Shown here in pieces: positions 12,101 through 23,900 of a stretch of DNA of 64,000 bases. The stretch's first letter is position 1. Every line of letters starts with the position of its first letter. Below the pieces are notes generated by a model. It had not been told where the DNA came from. It saw only the letters and a program-made list of their open reading frames with translations, and ran no database searches. The DNA is from Gordionus sp. m RMFG-2023 (lineage: Eukaryota; Nematomorpha; Gordioida; Chordodea; Parachordodidae). The stretch covers positions 30,675,120 through 30,739,119 of the forward strand of contig NC_088778.1 in the NCBI RefSeq assembly GCF_954871325.1, in the 5' to 3' direction. Made by a program: the position numbers and the translations under genes.

Positions 12101-14078
12101 TCCCTCTCTTCTCCAAACGAACGATCAAAGCGACGCGTCTTACGTCATGAACCAATTTTATTCTTCTTACAACTTAGCGAATGCTAGCAAGGTGAATAAT
12201 ACCCGTAACAAAAGTCCTGGTAAACCTCTAACCGAGAATCATCATACAGATGTACATAACGCTAATTCCCTAGTGCATCATCATCGATCTTATAATCTCA
12301 ATCAATCATCTGATGCCAATAATAATGACAACCTAGAGCAATATTTGGGTAAAAAATCCGATTATGAAAGGAAAAGTTCTAACTTTTCTTCTTCAAACTC
12401 CTCCCTCTGCCACGGCACTAATTCACCAGTCCTTAATAAATCGTTCATTGCCTATGGCGGGAGTATAACGGCGAGGTCCAGGGACCAGAGGAGGGCTGAA
12501 GCTTTGAAGATTCCTTTCAGCATAGACGAAATAATATATTCGCCCATCGACGAGTTCACGGATATGCTTAGGAAACATAACCTGACGGACCCTCAGATAA
12601 GCTTGATTAGGGATATCAGGAGACGCGGCAAGAATAAGGTGGCGGCTCAGAACTGCCGGAAACGCAAGATTGATGGTTCGTTAATCTTAATATTTCTTAT
12701 CTCATAGCTGATAACTTTAAAAAATAAAATAGTTAAGGTAAGGTGACTTAAATAAGATAAATTACAGATGGAAAATTTACTATACAAGGGAGTAATAATG
12801 ATATAATATATAGTACATAGAATGCGATTTGTTTTTCTCGTTTATCTTGAATAATAAGGGTATGGAGTGGATATTATATTAACGTCTCATTTATATTAAA
12901 CACGGTGTGAAGGTATTTAACGCTATCGAAATCACAGCTGATTCTTCGCAGCGAAAATAATTTTTAGAATATATGTGGCCACATGTTTTTTAAATTTATC
13001 ATAGCATTTTCACCGTTACATCTATTTATTGGTTTAATTTATAAAATTTATGGAAATATAGTTGTTAGGTCTCCTATTTTTCATCTTTGCAATATATACT
13101 TATTTCAGTGGTAAACATGAAACCAATCAGTCAAAAACCGGGGGAACAGAGTTGACCCGAATAATTTTTTATAAAATATTAAGGGTCTTACAAACCACTA
13201 GTTTATAGCAGATTACCTTGATAAAGTATTATTTTTAAACTTTTGACGCTTTATCATTCCTATTAAAACTTAGTCAAAATATGTTTTATACTAACATAAT
13301 AAATAACACAGGAATAATGAATTTGGAAAAAGGTGTGGGTCATCTTGTAAATTCTAAAGCTAGCATGATGCATGAAAGGGTTGAGGTGGAGAAAGATATT
13401 CAACACTATAAAGAGAAGTACAACGAATTGTATTCACAAATATTATCTTCGCTTAGAGACGACAACGGGCAACCTTATTCGGAAAATGTAAGCCATTTGG
13501 ATCTTTTTTTTTTGAAAATGCCAATTTAAAAAATTTTTTGTTTTATCCTTGAATTCTATTTTTTTTTATGTCTATCAATTAAGATTCGGCCAATTGACTA
13601 ATAGTTGACTAGTCAAATTCAATTGAATTTTTTTAAAAAACAATATTAACGATTGTTAACTATGAATGATCATATTTATATTATCATAATGAGGAGATCC
13701 AATCAATAATGATCAAATCATTCCTTTTTATTTTAATTAAAATTTTTTAAAACCTAGTGGATAGAGGGAGCCTAGTGGGCATAACGTTTAGTAGCTAAAT
13801 AATATATACGAAAACAAGCCAATTTTTGAGGATGTTCCCCATTGGATACCCCCTATGCCTTAAATAGAAAAGATTATCATTATAACCTTTTCGCTACATT
13901 AGTTGTGCCACTGGTTTAGATTGTATTTATTCTTATATATATTACATTTACATACTAATTTATTTAGGATTACATGCTTCAATTTTCAATGGACGGTAAT
14001 TTATTTTTGATTCCCAGAAATAACGTTCAGACAATGACCCAAAATTTAACAAATCATCACAATGCCAACACACCTTAA
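9101..14078 (+). CDS. cnc: CNC-family (NFE2L/cap'n'collar) bZIP transcription factor
   Basis: A nuclear transcription factor of the CNC bZIP family, which binds antioxidant/electrophile-response-type DNA sites, usually as a heterodimer with small Maf. I trace seven exons: 9101-9727, 9785-9853, 9907-10602, 10682-10716, 11333-12675, 13312-13487 and 13968-14078. All junctions are GT-AG and in phase; the sum is 3057 nt, about 1018 residues plus stop. The first ~855 residues are low-complexity (Ser, Asn, Asp and His rich), as is usual for CNC activation regions. Residues ~857-923 hold the CNC domain and basic region; the zipper and conserved C-terminal tail follow. The first ATG ([10 protein letters not shown]) is taken as the start, but no in-frame stop lies just upstream, so a further 5' exon is possible. 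I found no DLG or ETGE Keap1-binding motif. An AATAAA lies at 14088 and another at 14757. Confidence 0.9.
10682..10716 (+). CDS. cnc: 35-nt microexon of the CNC gene
   Basis: Between the exon ending at 10602 (phase 0) and the exon starting at 11333 (needs two bases), a 35-nt segment preceded by CAG and followed by GTAGCG restores the frame exactly. It encodes [11 protein letters not shown] plus the first two bases of a Met codon completed by the next exon. Direct splicing of 10602 to 11333 would break the frame. No protein alignment supports this poorly conserved part, so it rests on splice sites and phase. Confidence 0.65.
12481..14078 (+). CDS. cnc: CNC domain, basic region, zipper and C-terminal tail of the CNC factor
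   Basis: This is the diagnostic part of the gene. The end of exon 5 encodes a CNC domain ([10 protein letters not shown]...DEFTDML...[16 protein letters not shown]) and the basic region [12 protein letters not shown], essentially identical to NFE2L proteins. A phase-1 intron at 12676-13311 follows. Exon 6 gives a heptad series Leu-Leu-Met-Val-Tyr-Leu, so a real if imperfect zipper is kept (unlike nematode SKN-1), then [12 protein letters not shown], matching the vertebrate MLRDEDGKPYS segment. Exon 7 gives [17 protein letters not shown], matching the vertebrate tail YSLQQTRDGNVFLVPKS. The donor of exon 5 (GTTCGT) is weak, but alignment across the junction has no gap. Confidence 0.93.
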
Positions 14079-15718
14079 AATCTTACAAATAAAGCACACA
14101 AAAATATAATTTTAATTTAATATATTAGATAATTTTTTTATTTTTAAAATACCATAAATAGCAAAACTTACAAATTAAATAATATAGATAAATTATGATA
14201 ATATATTATATTGTGATCTAATTTTTACTTGGGAGAAAGAATATATTTTTTTATCAAAAGTTATTTCTCTCAAAAATAATAGTGATTTATAAAATTAGCT
14301 CCATTAACTCTTTTTTAGTCATATTTTATTTAAATAAGCAATTATAAAAAAACATGTTTTAATAAAATATTTAGCTAGGCTAGTTAATTATATATATATT
14401 TTTTTTAGATATAGAAAAAATTATATTATTTTTAGATTTATATTTAATAAACATTTTACCACAATTTATACATTATTTTGTTAGTTTTATTATAATATAA
14501 CAAAGTATTAGAATCATCGAAATATATTATTTCATTCATGGTAACCCCATTTATCAACAGTCATTTTTTTGAAAAAAAAATTAAATATTAAAATTGCCTG
14601 ATGATAATAGAATCCTGCTCTATTTTTAAGAAGAAAATGTAATGTTTTTATTTTTTCAGGGATGTTATATATTATAATTTTCAACTTTTTCATATTGTAA
14701 CCAACTATATAATTGTATGTATCTGTTCCTTAATCTTATTTGTGTTATAGCTATGAAATAAAATATAGGTTTGGTTTCTTAAAAAAAATGAAATCATGGA
14801 TAATTTAATTATAATAACTATTTTTTTATATTAATATTATGATAAAAAAAGCAAAAGAATCTAAAAAAATCAAAAGATTATTTCATGTTATATTATTTTT
14901 TTTTAGTCACTTTTACATATTTTATATGTGTGACAGAAAGTTAAAATTGGGTTTGACAAATTATTTAAAATGTTAAGCCTATCAACAACACCCATCCCTA
15001 ATTATAAATTATAATAAATATAATGATATTTTAAAAAAATTTAAATATATTTATAAATAAATCAAATAAATATATTTTTTTTGATATATTATTTTCTAAA
15101 AAAAAATTGTCTTCATACATGTATATATATTATTTTCTAATAAAAAGAATAATAAAAAATAAATCTATACAGATTAAATGACCATTGTTCGATTAATTAT
15201 AAACTGAGAAATTAATAGTCATACTATGGATATGGTTACAGTTGAGAAGAAAAAGAGAATCTAGATGCAGATTTTTTGGGAATAAGGATATTAGAATATC
15301 AAAAAGATATTTTTGTATCTTTTGCTAAATGGGAGTATCTTATTTTATAAAATTATAATTACTTATTAGATTAAGGACACTTTAAGTTTAAAATTTAATT
15401 TTATATAATTTTTTACGAAGAACTTAACTTATATAAATGGAGAAAAGATTAATTTATTTGAAATGCTTACATATAAATATTAATAATCCAGTATTATAAG
15501 CCGAATCAAGGAAGATAAATAAGTATATTTAACTATTTTTCATTTTTTTTATAGCCACATAGATTTGTTACAGAAGAGGAGCACCTTACCTACCTAATGA
15601 TATAACAAAATATTTAAATCCTAAAATAGTTTAATTTGTATAATTAAGAAGGAAAGATTTTAGGGTACTTAGTTTAGTTTACAATTTATAAGCATTTTTT
15701 ATTATTATTAATGTTTAG
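14079..15718. other. AT-rich 3' flank of the CNC gene
   Basis: Very AT-rich DNA with no sustained coding potential. It probably includes the CNC 3' untranslated region: AATAAA at 14088 lies very close to the stop, and a better-placed signal in a GTGTT-rich context is at 14757-14762. Nothing else is supported. Confidence 0.5.
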
Positions 15719-15760
15719 GAATAATATTAGGAGGCGGCGTGACGTAAAAATAGTTATAGG

Positions 15761-15980
15761 TAGTGTTTTTAAACGGCTCGTTTTGAGCCGATTTTTTAAA
15801 ACAGCTAACTCGATATTTTAGCCAGAAAAATTTTGCCTAAGCCTCGAGATTTCGTTAGTATCTGTCTACACCTTTGTACCCTCTATGAGCAAAATCTTCA
15901 GGCTTGCTTAGTATTTTTCTGGATGAAATATTGAGTTAGCCGTTTTTAAAAATCGACTCAAAACGAGCCGTATAACAATA
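15761..15980. repeat. TAGTGTTG-family fold-back element
   Basis: About 220 bp, starting TAGTGTTTTTAAACGGCTCG and ending CGAGCCGTATAACAATA; the two arms are long inverted repeats around an AT-rich spacer with a CTATGAGCAAAATC segment. It matches the copies at 39117 and 51401. The flanking 8-mers (GTTATAGG and GGAATCTA) do not match, so the target duplication is lost or the right edge has changed. Confidence 0.7.
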
Positions 15981-15981
15981 G

Positions 15982-16133
15982 GAATCTATCAACTTGATCA
16001 TAAGTTAAATAAAGCATTAAATGATGCGTACAATATCACGGTGAGCATTAACACGTTGATGCAAGTAGTTACCGGTACCAGGTACACGATATTACCGAAG
16101 CATACAGCTAAGACTGTAGGCATAGTCACGACG
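15982..16133 (+). CDS. Possible exon of an unrecognised gene or element
   Basis: An open stretch of about 50 codons (reading GIYQLDHKLN...VSINTLMQVV...GIVTT) between an upstream TAG acceptor-like site and a consensus GTAAGC donor at 16134. Base composition is higher in GC than its surroundings. I do not recognise the product. Continuation past the donor is not settled: joining to the TTTTTTTCCTAG acceptor at 16316 ends in a stop after three codons, while the longer open frame there (16316-16393) is out of phase. It could equally be a fragment of a mobile element. Confidence 0.3.
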
Positions 16134-16318
16134 GTAAGCGGAAAATAATTCCCCGGAAAAATAATTAGTAAATAATTCCCCGGAAATTGATTTTCATAAA
16201 TTTTTTAAATATTTTATTTGAGGATTTTTATATCTATTATATTTATAGGGAGTTTTTATTCTATTTTATTAATTTTGTAATTTTTAATATCTTAAAAACG
16301 GGGATTTTTTTCCTAGAT
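16134..16318 (+). repeat. Short element with splice-site-like ends (copy 1)
   Basis: About 185 bp beginning GTAAGCGGAAAATAATTCC and ending TTTTTTTCCTAGATTC. A clear relative lies at 59404-59610 with the same two ends, so this is a dispersed repeat. The ends are partly inverted (GGAAAATAATT against AATTATTTTCC in the second copy), pointing to a small DNA transposon. The outermost bases resemble an intron's GTAAG and TTTCCTAG. Confidence 0.6.
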
Positions 16319-17386
16319 TCTAATTTAGCAGTTGCTCTAAGAGATAATGGGTCTTATTATGTCGGGGGCATTACCACTACAAGCTTTATTTAAACTGATT
16401 TAACTATTTGAACTTAGTTCTCCTTGAGGTCATATAGGGGAAAGGGTGACCTTAGGGGTTAACTATAAGAGAAATATATTATCTATAGAAAAATATATAT
16501 CGTTGTCACCACTGCAAGACCTCATAACTAACATTTTTGAAATTTTTCAGACTATTTTAACTGTTATTATAATAATAAAATATTATAGTTTTTGATGAAT
16601 TTTAGCTTTATACTAATGTTTTTTTTCATTCCATTTAGGAGGTTTTGATAAAAAAATGATTTCACAATTTAAAAAAAAATGATTTGAAAAAATATCAATT
16701 ATAGAGCGTTTCAAAATAAATCATGCATTCGTTTAAATTTGAAACATATCCGTTTTGCATTTTAAATTTTATTTAAAAACAAAATATCTTGCTTTATTTT
16801 TTTGAAACGTTATTAAATTTTGAAGTGATAGCATGGATACAACATCTTCTAAAAAGTAAAATAATTAATTTAAATGATGCAATAATATTTTTAACTAATG
16901 GAATTATGATATTACAAAAAGATTTGCTAATTAAATATAGGGCGAGCCATTTTTTTGTTTAGAATATAGACGTTTCATATTGAAAAAATAAAATTAACGC
17001 TTTAAATTTAAAACAGTTGCGTTTACGTTTTTTTTATTTGCGTTTTAAAATGTTCAATTTGTGAGAACTAACGGAGGTAGGTTTTGATACTTCTATTTAT
17101 TTATTTTATATAAAGAAAAAATGGCAATTAAACTATTTTTTCTTACCTCAAGCATAGTCGTATTCAGGATTTTATTATAGGGGGACACTATTAGCCCACT
17201 TTTTCGCCATAAATTTTATTGGAAGTCATTCATTGGGTTTAATTATTATAGGCTTTGGCTAGTTTTCAGCTTACTATTTTTTTATTAAAAATTTTCAATT
17301 ATAGTCGTTATTTTAAAAAAAAAGTTATTAACTTTTACTAATAAATCATTCTTTATAGTGATTATATTATATATTTTTTTGGATAG

Positions 17387-17490
17387 ATGAAAGTGGGAAG
17401 GGGGGGAATGTAGGGTTACATTGTTTATTAGCTTACAAGGATATTTACGAGAATAATAAAATTTGCATTGGATACGCGCTTGACCCCGAG
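17387..17490 (+). CDS. Possible exon of an unrecognised gene
   Basis: An open frame from an ATAG acceptor-like site to a GAG/GTATGA donor-like site, reading ESGKGGNVGLHCLLAYKD then a segment ending CIGYALDPE. The run of Cys, Gly and Asp codons is out of character for the surrounding DNA. There is no detectable link by phase to the candidate at 15982 and no family is recognised. Chance cannot be excluded at this length. Confidence 0.25.
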
Positions 17491-17950
17491 GTATGAAAAA
17501 TTAAAAACTTCTTCTTTTTTTATATAAATATATTTATTTGTATAGTGTTATTATTAACTAAATTATATTATCGAATAATAAATACATAATTGATTGATTT
17601 TCTTTTTTTTTGTGGATCATGATTTTATATTACATAAATAGAACATTGATATTATAATTTTTCGCGAAAAAATAGTTTATCTTAGCATAATAAAACAAAT
17701 ATAAAATAATAATAATTGTATAATTATAAATCAAGTTAAGTTATATGTTATAATTATGATAAAACCTTTTTTTAATCTTATTTTATATTGATCTACTTAA
17801 AAATCAGATAAATGTCATCTTCGACGAATAAATTTGTGTGGTTTAACGATAGATGTATATAATAAAATACAAATATACAAAAAATAATAAATTTCGCAAC
17901 ACTTTGATTCGCGAGTGTTTTTTATATATAAAACGATCCTAAAAACAGCT

Positions 17951-20909
17951 CTAAGGGGCATACATATCGAAGGATCTCAAATATTGCAAGGCGGCTCTGT
18001 AGCAGAACTTGTATTGATTCTAATAAATAGAAAAATATAGGTTTATGTACGTTAAATAAGCCTCGTATAATTTCGAGGCTTTAAGAAGTCGTCCCGGGAT
18101 CACTTCTCCTAAATGCTGCGCTTAGTAATTCTTTCAACTGTTAAAAGTTAGGAGATAAAATTCTCAAACGCAGCATTAAAGGAGTAGCGTAGGACCAAGC
18201 CTATAATAAAATAAGATTTAAATCACAAGTACCAAGGTTTGAACCATGCACGGTCGTTGAGCCCTCAGCCATTTGACGGTTTGATAGATATCGACTTTGC
18301 TTTCGTATTTCATGCGATGAACTGCTATGGATACGGCTAAAAAAACCCCCGTCATTCCTGACAAAAAAAAATATTGTCGCATTTATTTTATTAACGAGAG
18401 CTTTGCTCATATCGATAATAATATAGAATGTTTAAATCTCTATATAAAGAAATTTAAAAAAAAATTACCAGCTCCTCCGCTACAATGAACAGTGATAGGA
18501 CCGTCTAGCCCGAACTGGTCCTTCGTTTTGTGAACTTGGCCCACGAAATCGACAAAACATTCTTCCATGGGAGGTTCCGCTCCCACGAGTTTGGGACTCA
18601 AACAAGCGAAATTGTAATGGCTCGTATTTTCATCTTGTTCCAACAAGTCTCCTCTAGGAAGTGTGGAATACTTTATCTTTAAAATTATTATTTAGCATTT
18701 ACGGTCGTGTTTATTATTTATTTAAATAAGTTCATATTTCAGTCAATATTCAATCAAAGATGACCACTGCTTTAAGAATAGATTTATGACTAATCAATAT
18801 TTTCATAATCTATAAAATACCTCGGCCATAGTATCTTCTCCATCATTTGCTCGGGGATCGTGTTGCTCGAAATGGAACTGTCGTATGGTGCGAGTAGTGG
18901 CGGACGGAAAGGGTGGCAAAATGCTAGAAATTTTTGGTTGATTGCCTTCCGAAAGAGGTTGATTGATAGCGTGCTGTGAAATGACCGACATTTTAAATTC
19001 CCGAAGACAATAACCCGGCATGGCGTATTCAGCTACGGGTTCGACGGTGTAAGGACCGTGGATGGATGGCCCATCTACTGGCCAGTACAGGTTACATTTT
19101 TCCTAATAGTTTACATTCAATTCATATTTAAAAGACTTCAATATAACCGATCTTATTTTTTTTTTTTAAAATGGCGAAAAGATTTTGGCTAAATAAAAAA
19201 AATCTGCATGTTCAGTGAATATTTCATAATTTCGGAGTAGGTATAGCTATTTTTCGACATTTAGTTGCGGAGCGTTTTTTCTTCTAAGATTTTTGATCTT
19301 AAATAAATTTGCAAATAATGAAAGGGATAAATAAAGATATTTACCCGTCCATTTTCTTTGAGTCGGGTTAACATGACGATGATGCTAGAATTGTGTTCCC
19401 AAATCATGCGCCAAAAATCGTCGGTCGTTTCTTTCAAAGGACCTTGAGTCGTGATATAAGCGTTCTTTTCTTTGTAACCCTGTTTAAAACGCAAAATGTG
19501 ATAACGGTAAATTTGGGAATAAGATTGTGTTGGTGCGTTTTGTTAAGTTGGCCCCGGCGAAATAATCAGTTATTTATTTAACAAATTATATTCTAAATCA
19601 AAACCAGTTTAAAGGAATTAAATAACTTTTGATGCCTTTAAAAAAACGCGAAAGCATTAATCCACGACAACGCGGATTAGAAAGAATCAAAATATTCTAA
19701 GACTTCGGGAATAAATAAAATCATTTTATTTTAAAAAAGAAATAAAAAATAGAAGCTAGACCCCGATTTTCTAAAAAAAAAAGTATAAACCCGAGTTCAT
19801 ATAACCCCGGGTTCGATGAGTTGCCCATAAATCGGTCTTCTGCTTGGTAGGTCTCAAAATGCCCAGCCAAACCCAAATTCACAACCCTAATTTAAATTGA
19901 AAAAAAACGGAACACCGACAATCCCTTTACACTCAATGAAAGTTTGGCTCTTCACAGTGAATTAATTTATAGGTAATTACGTCTACGAAGGAAGCGTTGA
20001 TATAATCGGTGCCAGGCTGACCTCCCCTGACGGGACACAGGCAAACCCTGTTGTGTTCGTACGGCAGTATATTAACTAGCCGGTTCTTGTGCTTGTTAAT
20101 AGGGTAATTTGCGCTAACGAATTTGCCAGTCGTTGGCCTTTGATTCGATAATTTCTTAAATTAAAATATATTTTGAAGAAAAATTAAAATAATTATTCAG
20201 AGTCACAATTTATAACAATGAAAAAAAATCTACCAATCCAATATTCTCTGCATTTCGTCAATCCAAAAATGACTGTTAAAGCTTCTTGTTCAACCACCAA
20301 ATACCTTCTTTCTAAATCCTCTATAAATCGATGATAATAATTTACCATTCCCATAAACGATTGTATCTCAGCTTTATTTGTCGGCTTTCGCTTGTTTGCA
20401 ATATTTACCAAATTCTTATCCAACGGTTTCACTTCCATTTCATTTATTTTATGCCCCAAATATACAATTTCTGTAAGCACCCATAAGACTGTTTTTCACT
20501 ACTCGCTCTTAATCCTTTAACTTGAATTCTTTTAAAAACTTTTTCCAACCTTTGATTATGTTGCTCTACCGTTATTCCCGTGATTAAAACATCATCCATG
20601 TAATTAAAATACACCTGTTCTGTAATATTAACTTAAAATTTTTCCATCATCACAAATCATTTATTCAGATAACCTTTCCCTTTTATTAAATAAATAGAAA
20701 AAAAAGCTTTCTTTCTTTCTTTGAGGAGAGAACCAATCTTTAAGAAGAAATTAAACAAATAGTTATACGACATACCTTAAATTCCCTCTCGAACCCTGTC
20801 ATTGAGAGCGTTCCGTTATTTTCGGACGTGGAACTTCCGTGATTTAACCTCTGTATGTGAGAATGCAGGTCTATAGCGAGGAAATCGGTATTTCCACTTT
20901 CGTAAGCCT
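17951..20909 (-). CDS. Lar: LAR D1-D2 linker and D2 pseudophosphatase domain (exons 34-40)
   Basis: Exons 20909-20776, 20154-19981, 19479-19345, 19102-18821, 18670-18469, 18357-18233 and 18019-17951. The linker (HSHIQRL) and D2 start ([20 protein letters not shown]) follow LAR closely, as does [20 protein letters not shown]. The P-loop, formed across the junction at 18469/18357, reads HCSGGAGMTGVF against [12 protein letters not shown] in human LAR: Cys kept, the phosphate-binding Arg replaced by Met. The WPD-loop region is expanded by about 45 residues and has lost both Trp and Asp ([14 protein letters not shown] in place of FTDWPEQGVPKT). D2 is usually inactive or weak in the family; here it must be dead. 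The C terminus [17 protein letters not shown] and TAG end the gene. Confidence 0.93.
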
Positions 20910-23900
20910 CTAATATTTTATCGAAATGAAAAATGAAACGTTTAAAAAAAAAACTGATTTTTTTTTTGAATAATCCTCATAGGTTATTAGACATTTTTAT
21001 AGTAAAAAAAAACCCAGCACGCATGCGTAAATGAAGGCGTATTGATCAGCCGTTTGAACCATGAAGTTGCGCTGGCACCGCATTAGATTAACGTGGCCGT
21101 AAATATCGATCGTGGGGTGGTCTTCGCGAGAAGACGATGAGGATAGTAATTTGTCTAGCATGGAATCTACAGTTATATAAGTACCGGTTCGCCCAACGCC
21201 GGCACTGAGAAAACAAAAATATGACGAAAATGTATTAGCCATGGTCAACGCATATCGGCTGGGTCGCTTGTCTGCCAAATCGGTCCGGTAGTATTAAGAG
21301 CGACCTGATCCGGTCCAGTTAGTTTTCTTATGAATGCGCTTAACATATTATAGTTTAAAGCAGGGTTGGCAAGTCGGTCAAATGACCTGCCAAATTCAGT
21401 GAATTGTCAGGAAGATAGTTAAATACTCTAAAAAAATCGGAAGAAAAAAAAAATTAAAAATATGTTTATTTTAGCCGGGTGGATCTAACGATACCTCATT
21501 TGTTATTTTGTCTGACAAATCTTCATTTTTTAAAAAAAAACCTGCAATGAACTATCACGGGGCTGGTTTGGGCAAGGTTCGAAACTCGTACGCGTTTAAC
21601 GAAATTGAGGAAAGGCGTGGGGTCCGAAGGCACCCCGTGGTCGGGCCAAGCCGTGTATTGAAATTGCTTAATCTCACGTTTTTCTTTCGTAACCAGCTTT
21701 CGAAATAAACAAAAAATATAATAAATTATCATAAATTTTATTTTCTTTTTGCTTTATTTAAAAAAAATTACAGTCATTAATTTATTCGCGCGGAAAAAAT
21801 ATGAACGAGCATCTCAAAGGCGTAAAGGGTCTCGATGTTGCAGCGTGTAAGTGATACTCATTTTTATTTATAAGTAATTTAAAGTAGAGCTCATCAGGTG
21901 TTAATAATTTAGATCAGTGCCATATAAATAAAAATATTTACCGCCCTTAGACAAGAGTTTAGATTTGTTGAAATATACAAAAATGGCGTCTTTAGACTTA
22001 GAACATGTTTCATGCCCTTTCTGGTTTCCCCTTTTTATATACAGATCGATTTGCTGCCACTTTTTTTGTGTTGGGTTTAGGCAATGCTCTACTTAAGATA
22101 TGCCTTAGAAATGCCCCTGATTTAAAGCTCTACTTTAAAAAAAATAAATGGTTGTGATTTATAAGAGATAAAATTTCGATCTTGAAAAATGCGATTGGTG
22201 AAATTATAACAAGAAGAAAAAAATTCGCAAAATACCAGTTGAAGGAATAAATAATTTAAACAGATTTGTGAATGATATAAATATCAATCCGTGGTTTCGA
22301 GGAGCAAATATATGGTAAAATTGTAAAACAGCCTTAACCGTTTAGCTTTTCAAACTTGCTAGATAATGCTAGTTACAAGGGGTCTCCCCCATATTTAAGT
22401 ATATGGTGAGTTTATTATTTTTTTGAAAAATAAAATACAAGCTTCATATCAACAATAATAATATAATGGTTGATTTTTTTTAAATATAAAAAACGAATAA
22501 AAACTTATGTTACATTTTGTAGGCAAAATGTTCGAATGGTGTACGTAGCTAGTTCGACGCAATCCACCACGCAATTCTGCAATAGCTCCTCTTCCTCCGG
22601 GGAACCCTTCCCCATCAGCAGACGATAATTTTCTAAGGTTTCGTTGATGTCCTTATCTTTCCCGTTCCCGTAAATATCCAGGATACCCTTGTCAGGCCAA
22701 TATTTATCGCATTTGATCCGCGTTCGCTCCTCCAGCTTAGTTAACATAACGATAGTGCAAGAATTTTGTTGCCAAACCATGCGCCAAAAATCGGTTACCG
22801 TTTCCGGTAATGGACCTGAGAGCAATAAAAATAAATTTTCGTTGCCTTATTTAATGAGTACAGGGTATAGCGATCCGGCCAATTGACCGGTTCTTTGATT
22901 TATCGCTTTATTTAATCGGCAGCGGATAAACCGTTAAATATTATGCTCGATAATTTTTACGTTTTTATTGTTTAAATTAAGTTATATGGAAAAAAAAATA
23001 TACCGTAGAGAAAAAAAAACTATCAAATTAAATATTTTTTAAATATTATACAATATCTCGTGAAATAGATATATTAAAATTTTTTTAATTTTTATTGATT
23101 TTATAATTATATACAATATTTCTTGAAATAAATTAATAATAAAATATTTATATAATCGGATTAGCAGTTTAGATTAAGAATATCGGCTAAGAATATTCAA
23201 TAATCTAGTATGCCATTAATTCCCGCGTAAATTTGTTTTAAAATAAATTCCATAATTTTAAGGGAGTTTAAAAAAATATTAAAAAACCTTGGGTAGCTAT
23301 ATAAGCCGTCGGCTTATCGTAACCGTCGATATAATTAGCGTTGATGTAATCGTTACTCTTCCCCGAAACGTAAAATTCTCTCTGCTGGCGAAACGAATCG
23401 CGGTTGGCCCGTAAAACGACCCTAGTATGATCGTAGGCCACGACATTAGCGTACCTATTTTTAAGCTTATTGATCGGAAGATTGCTATGTTCCCAAGTGA
23501 ATAGCTGACCAGGGTCTATAGCCTAATTTAAAAAAATAATATTTTAACTCATCTATCTATCTATCTATCACCTTCTTTCCTTCCGAAAGGTAATTAGCAG
23601 AGTTGCTAAAAGATACCTTTTAAATGGATCTAGATACAGATACATCGTTTAAAATAATATCTAGATACAGATATTTTAATCAAAAATCTATCTAGATACA
23701 GATACCACATATTTATATCTAGATACAGGATCTAGATCCTTTAACAACTCTGGTAATTAGTAGATAAATTGCTCCGCTAAAAGACGTTTTTTTTACAAAT
23801 AAGTTAGCTAAGTTTTCAGTGGCGAATAAAATGGGGACTCAAAAGTCTGGAAGGTTAACTTATCGGGCTTAGCCTTGTGGTTTAAAAAGTCTGGGAATCG

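Noticed and set aside
21785-21860. Possible extra LAR exon between 22514 and 21696
   Set aside because: A short minus-strand frame looks a little coding-like, but exons 31 and 32 already join in phase with no gap in the LAR alignment.
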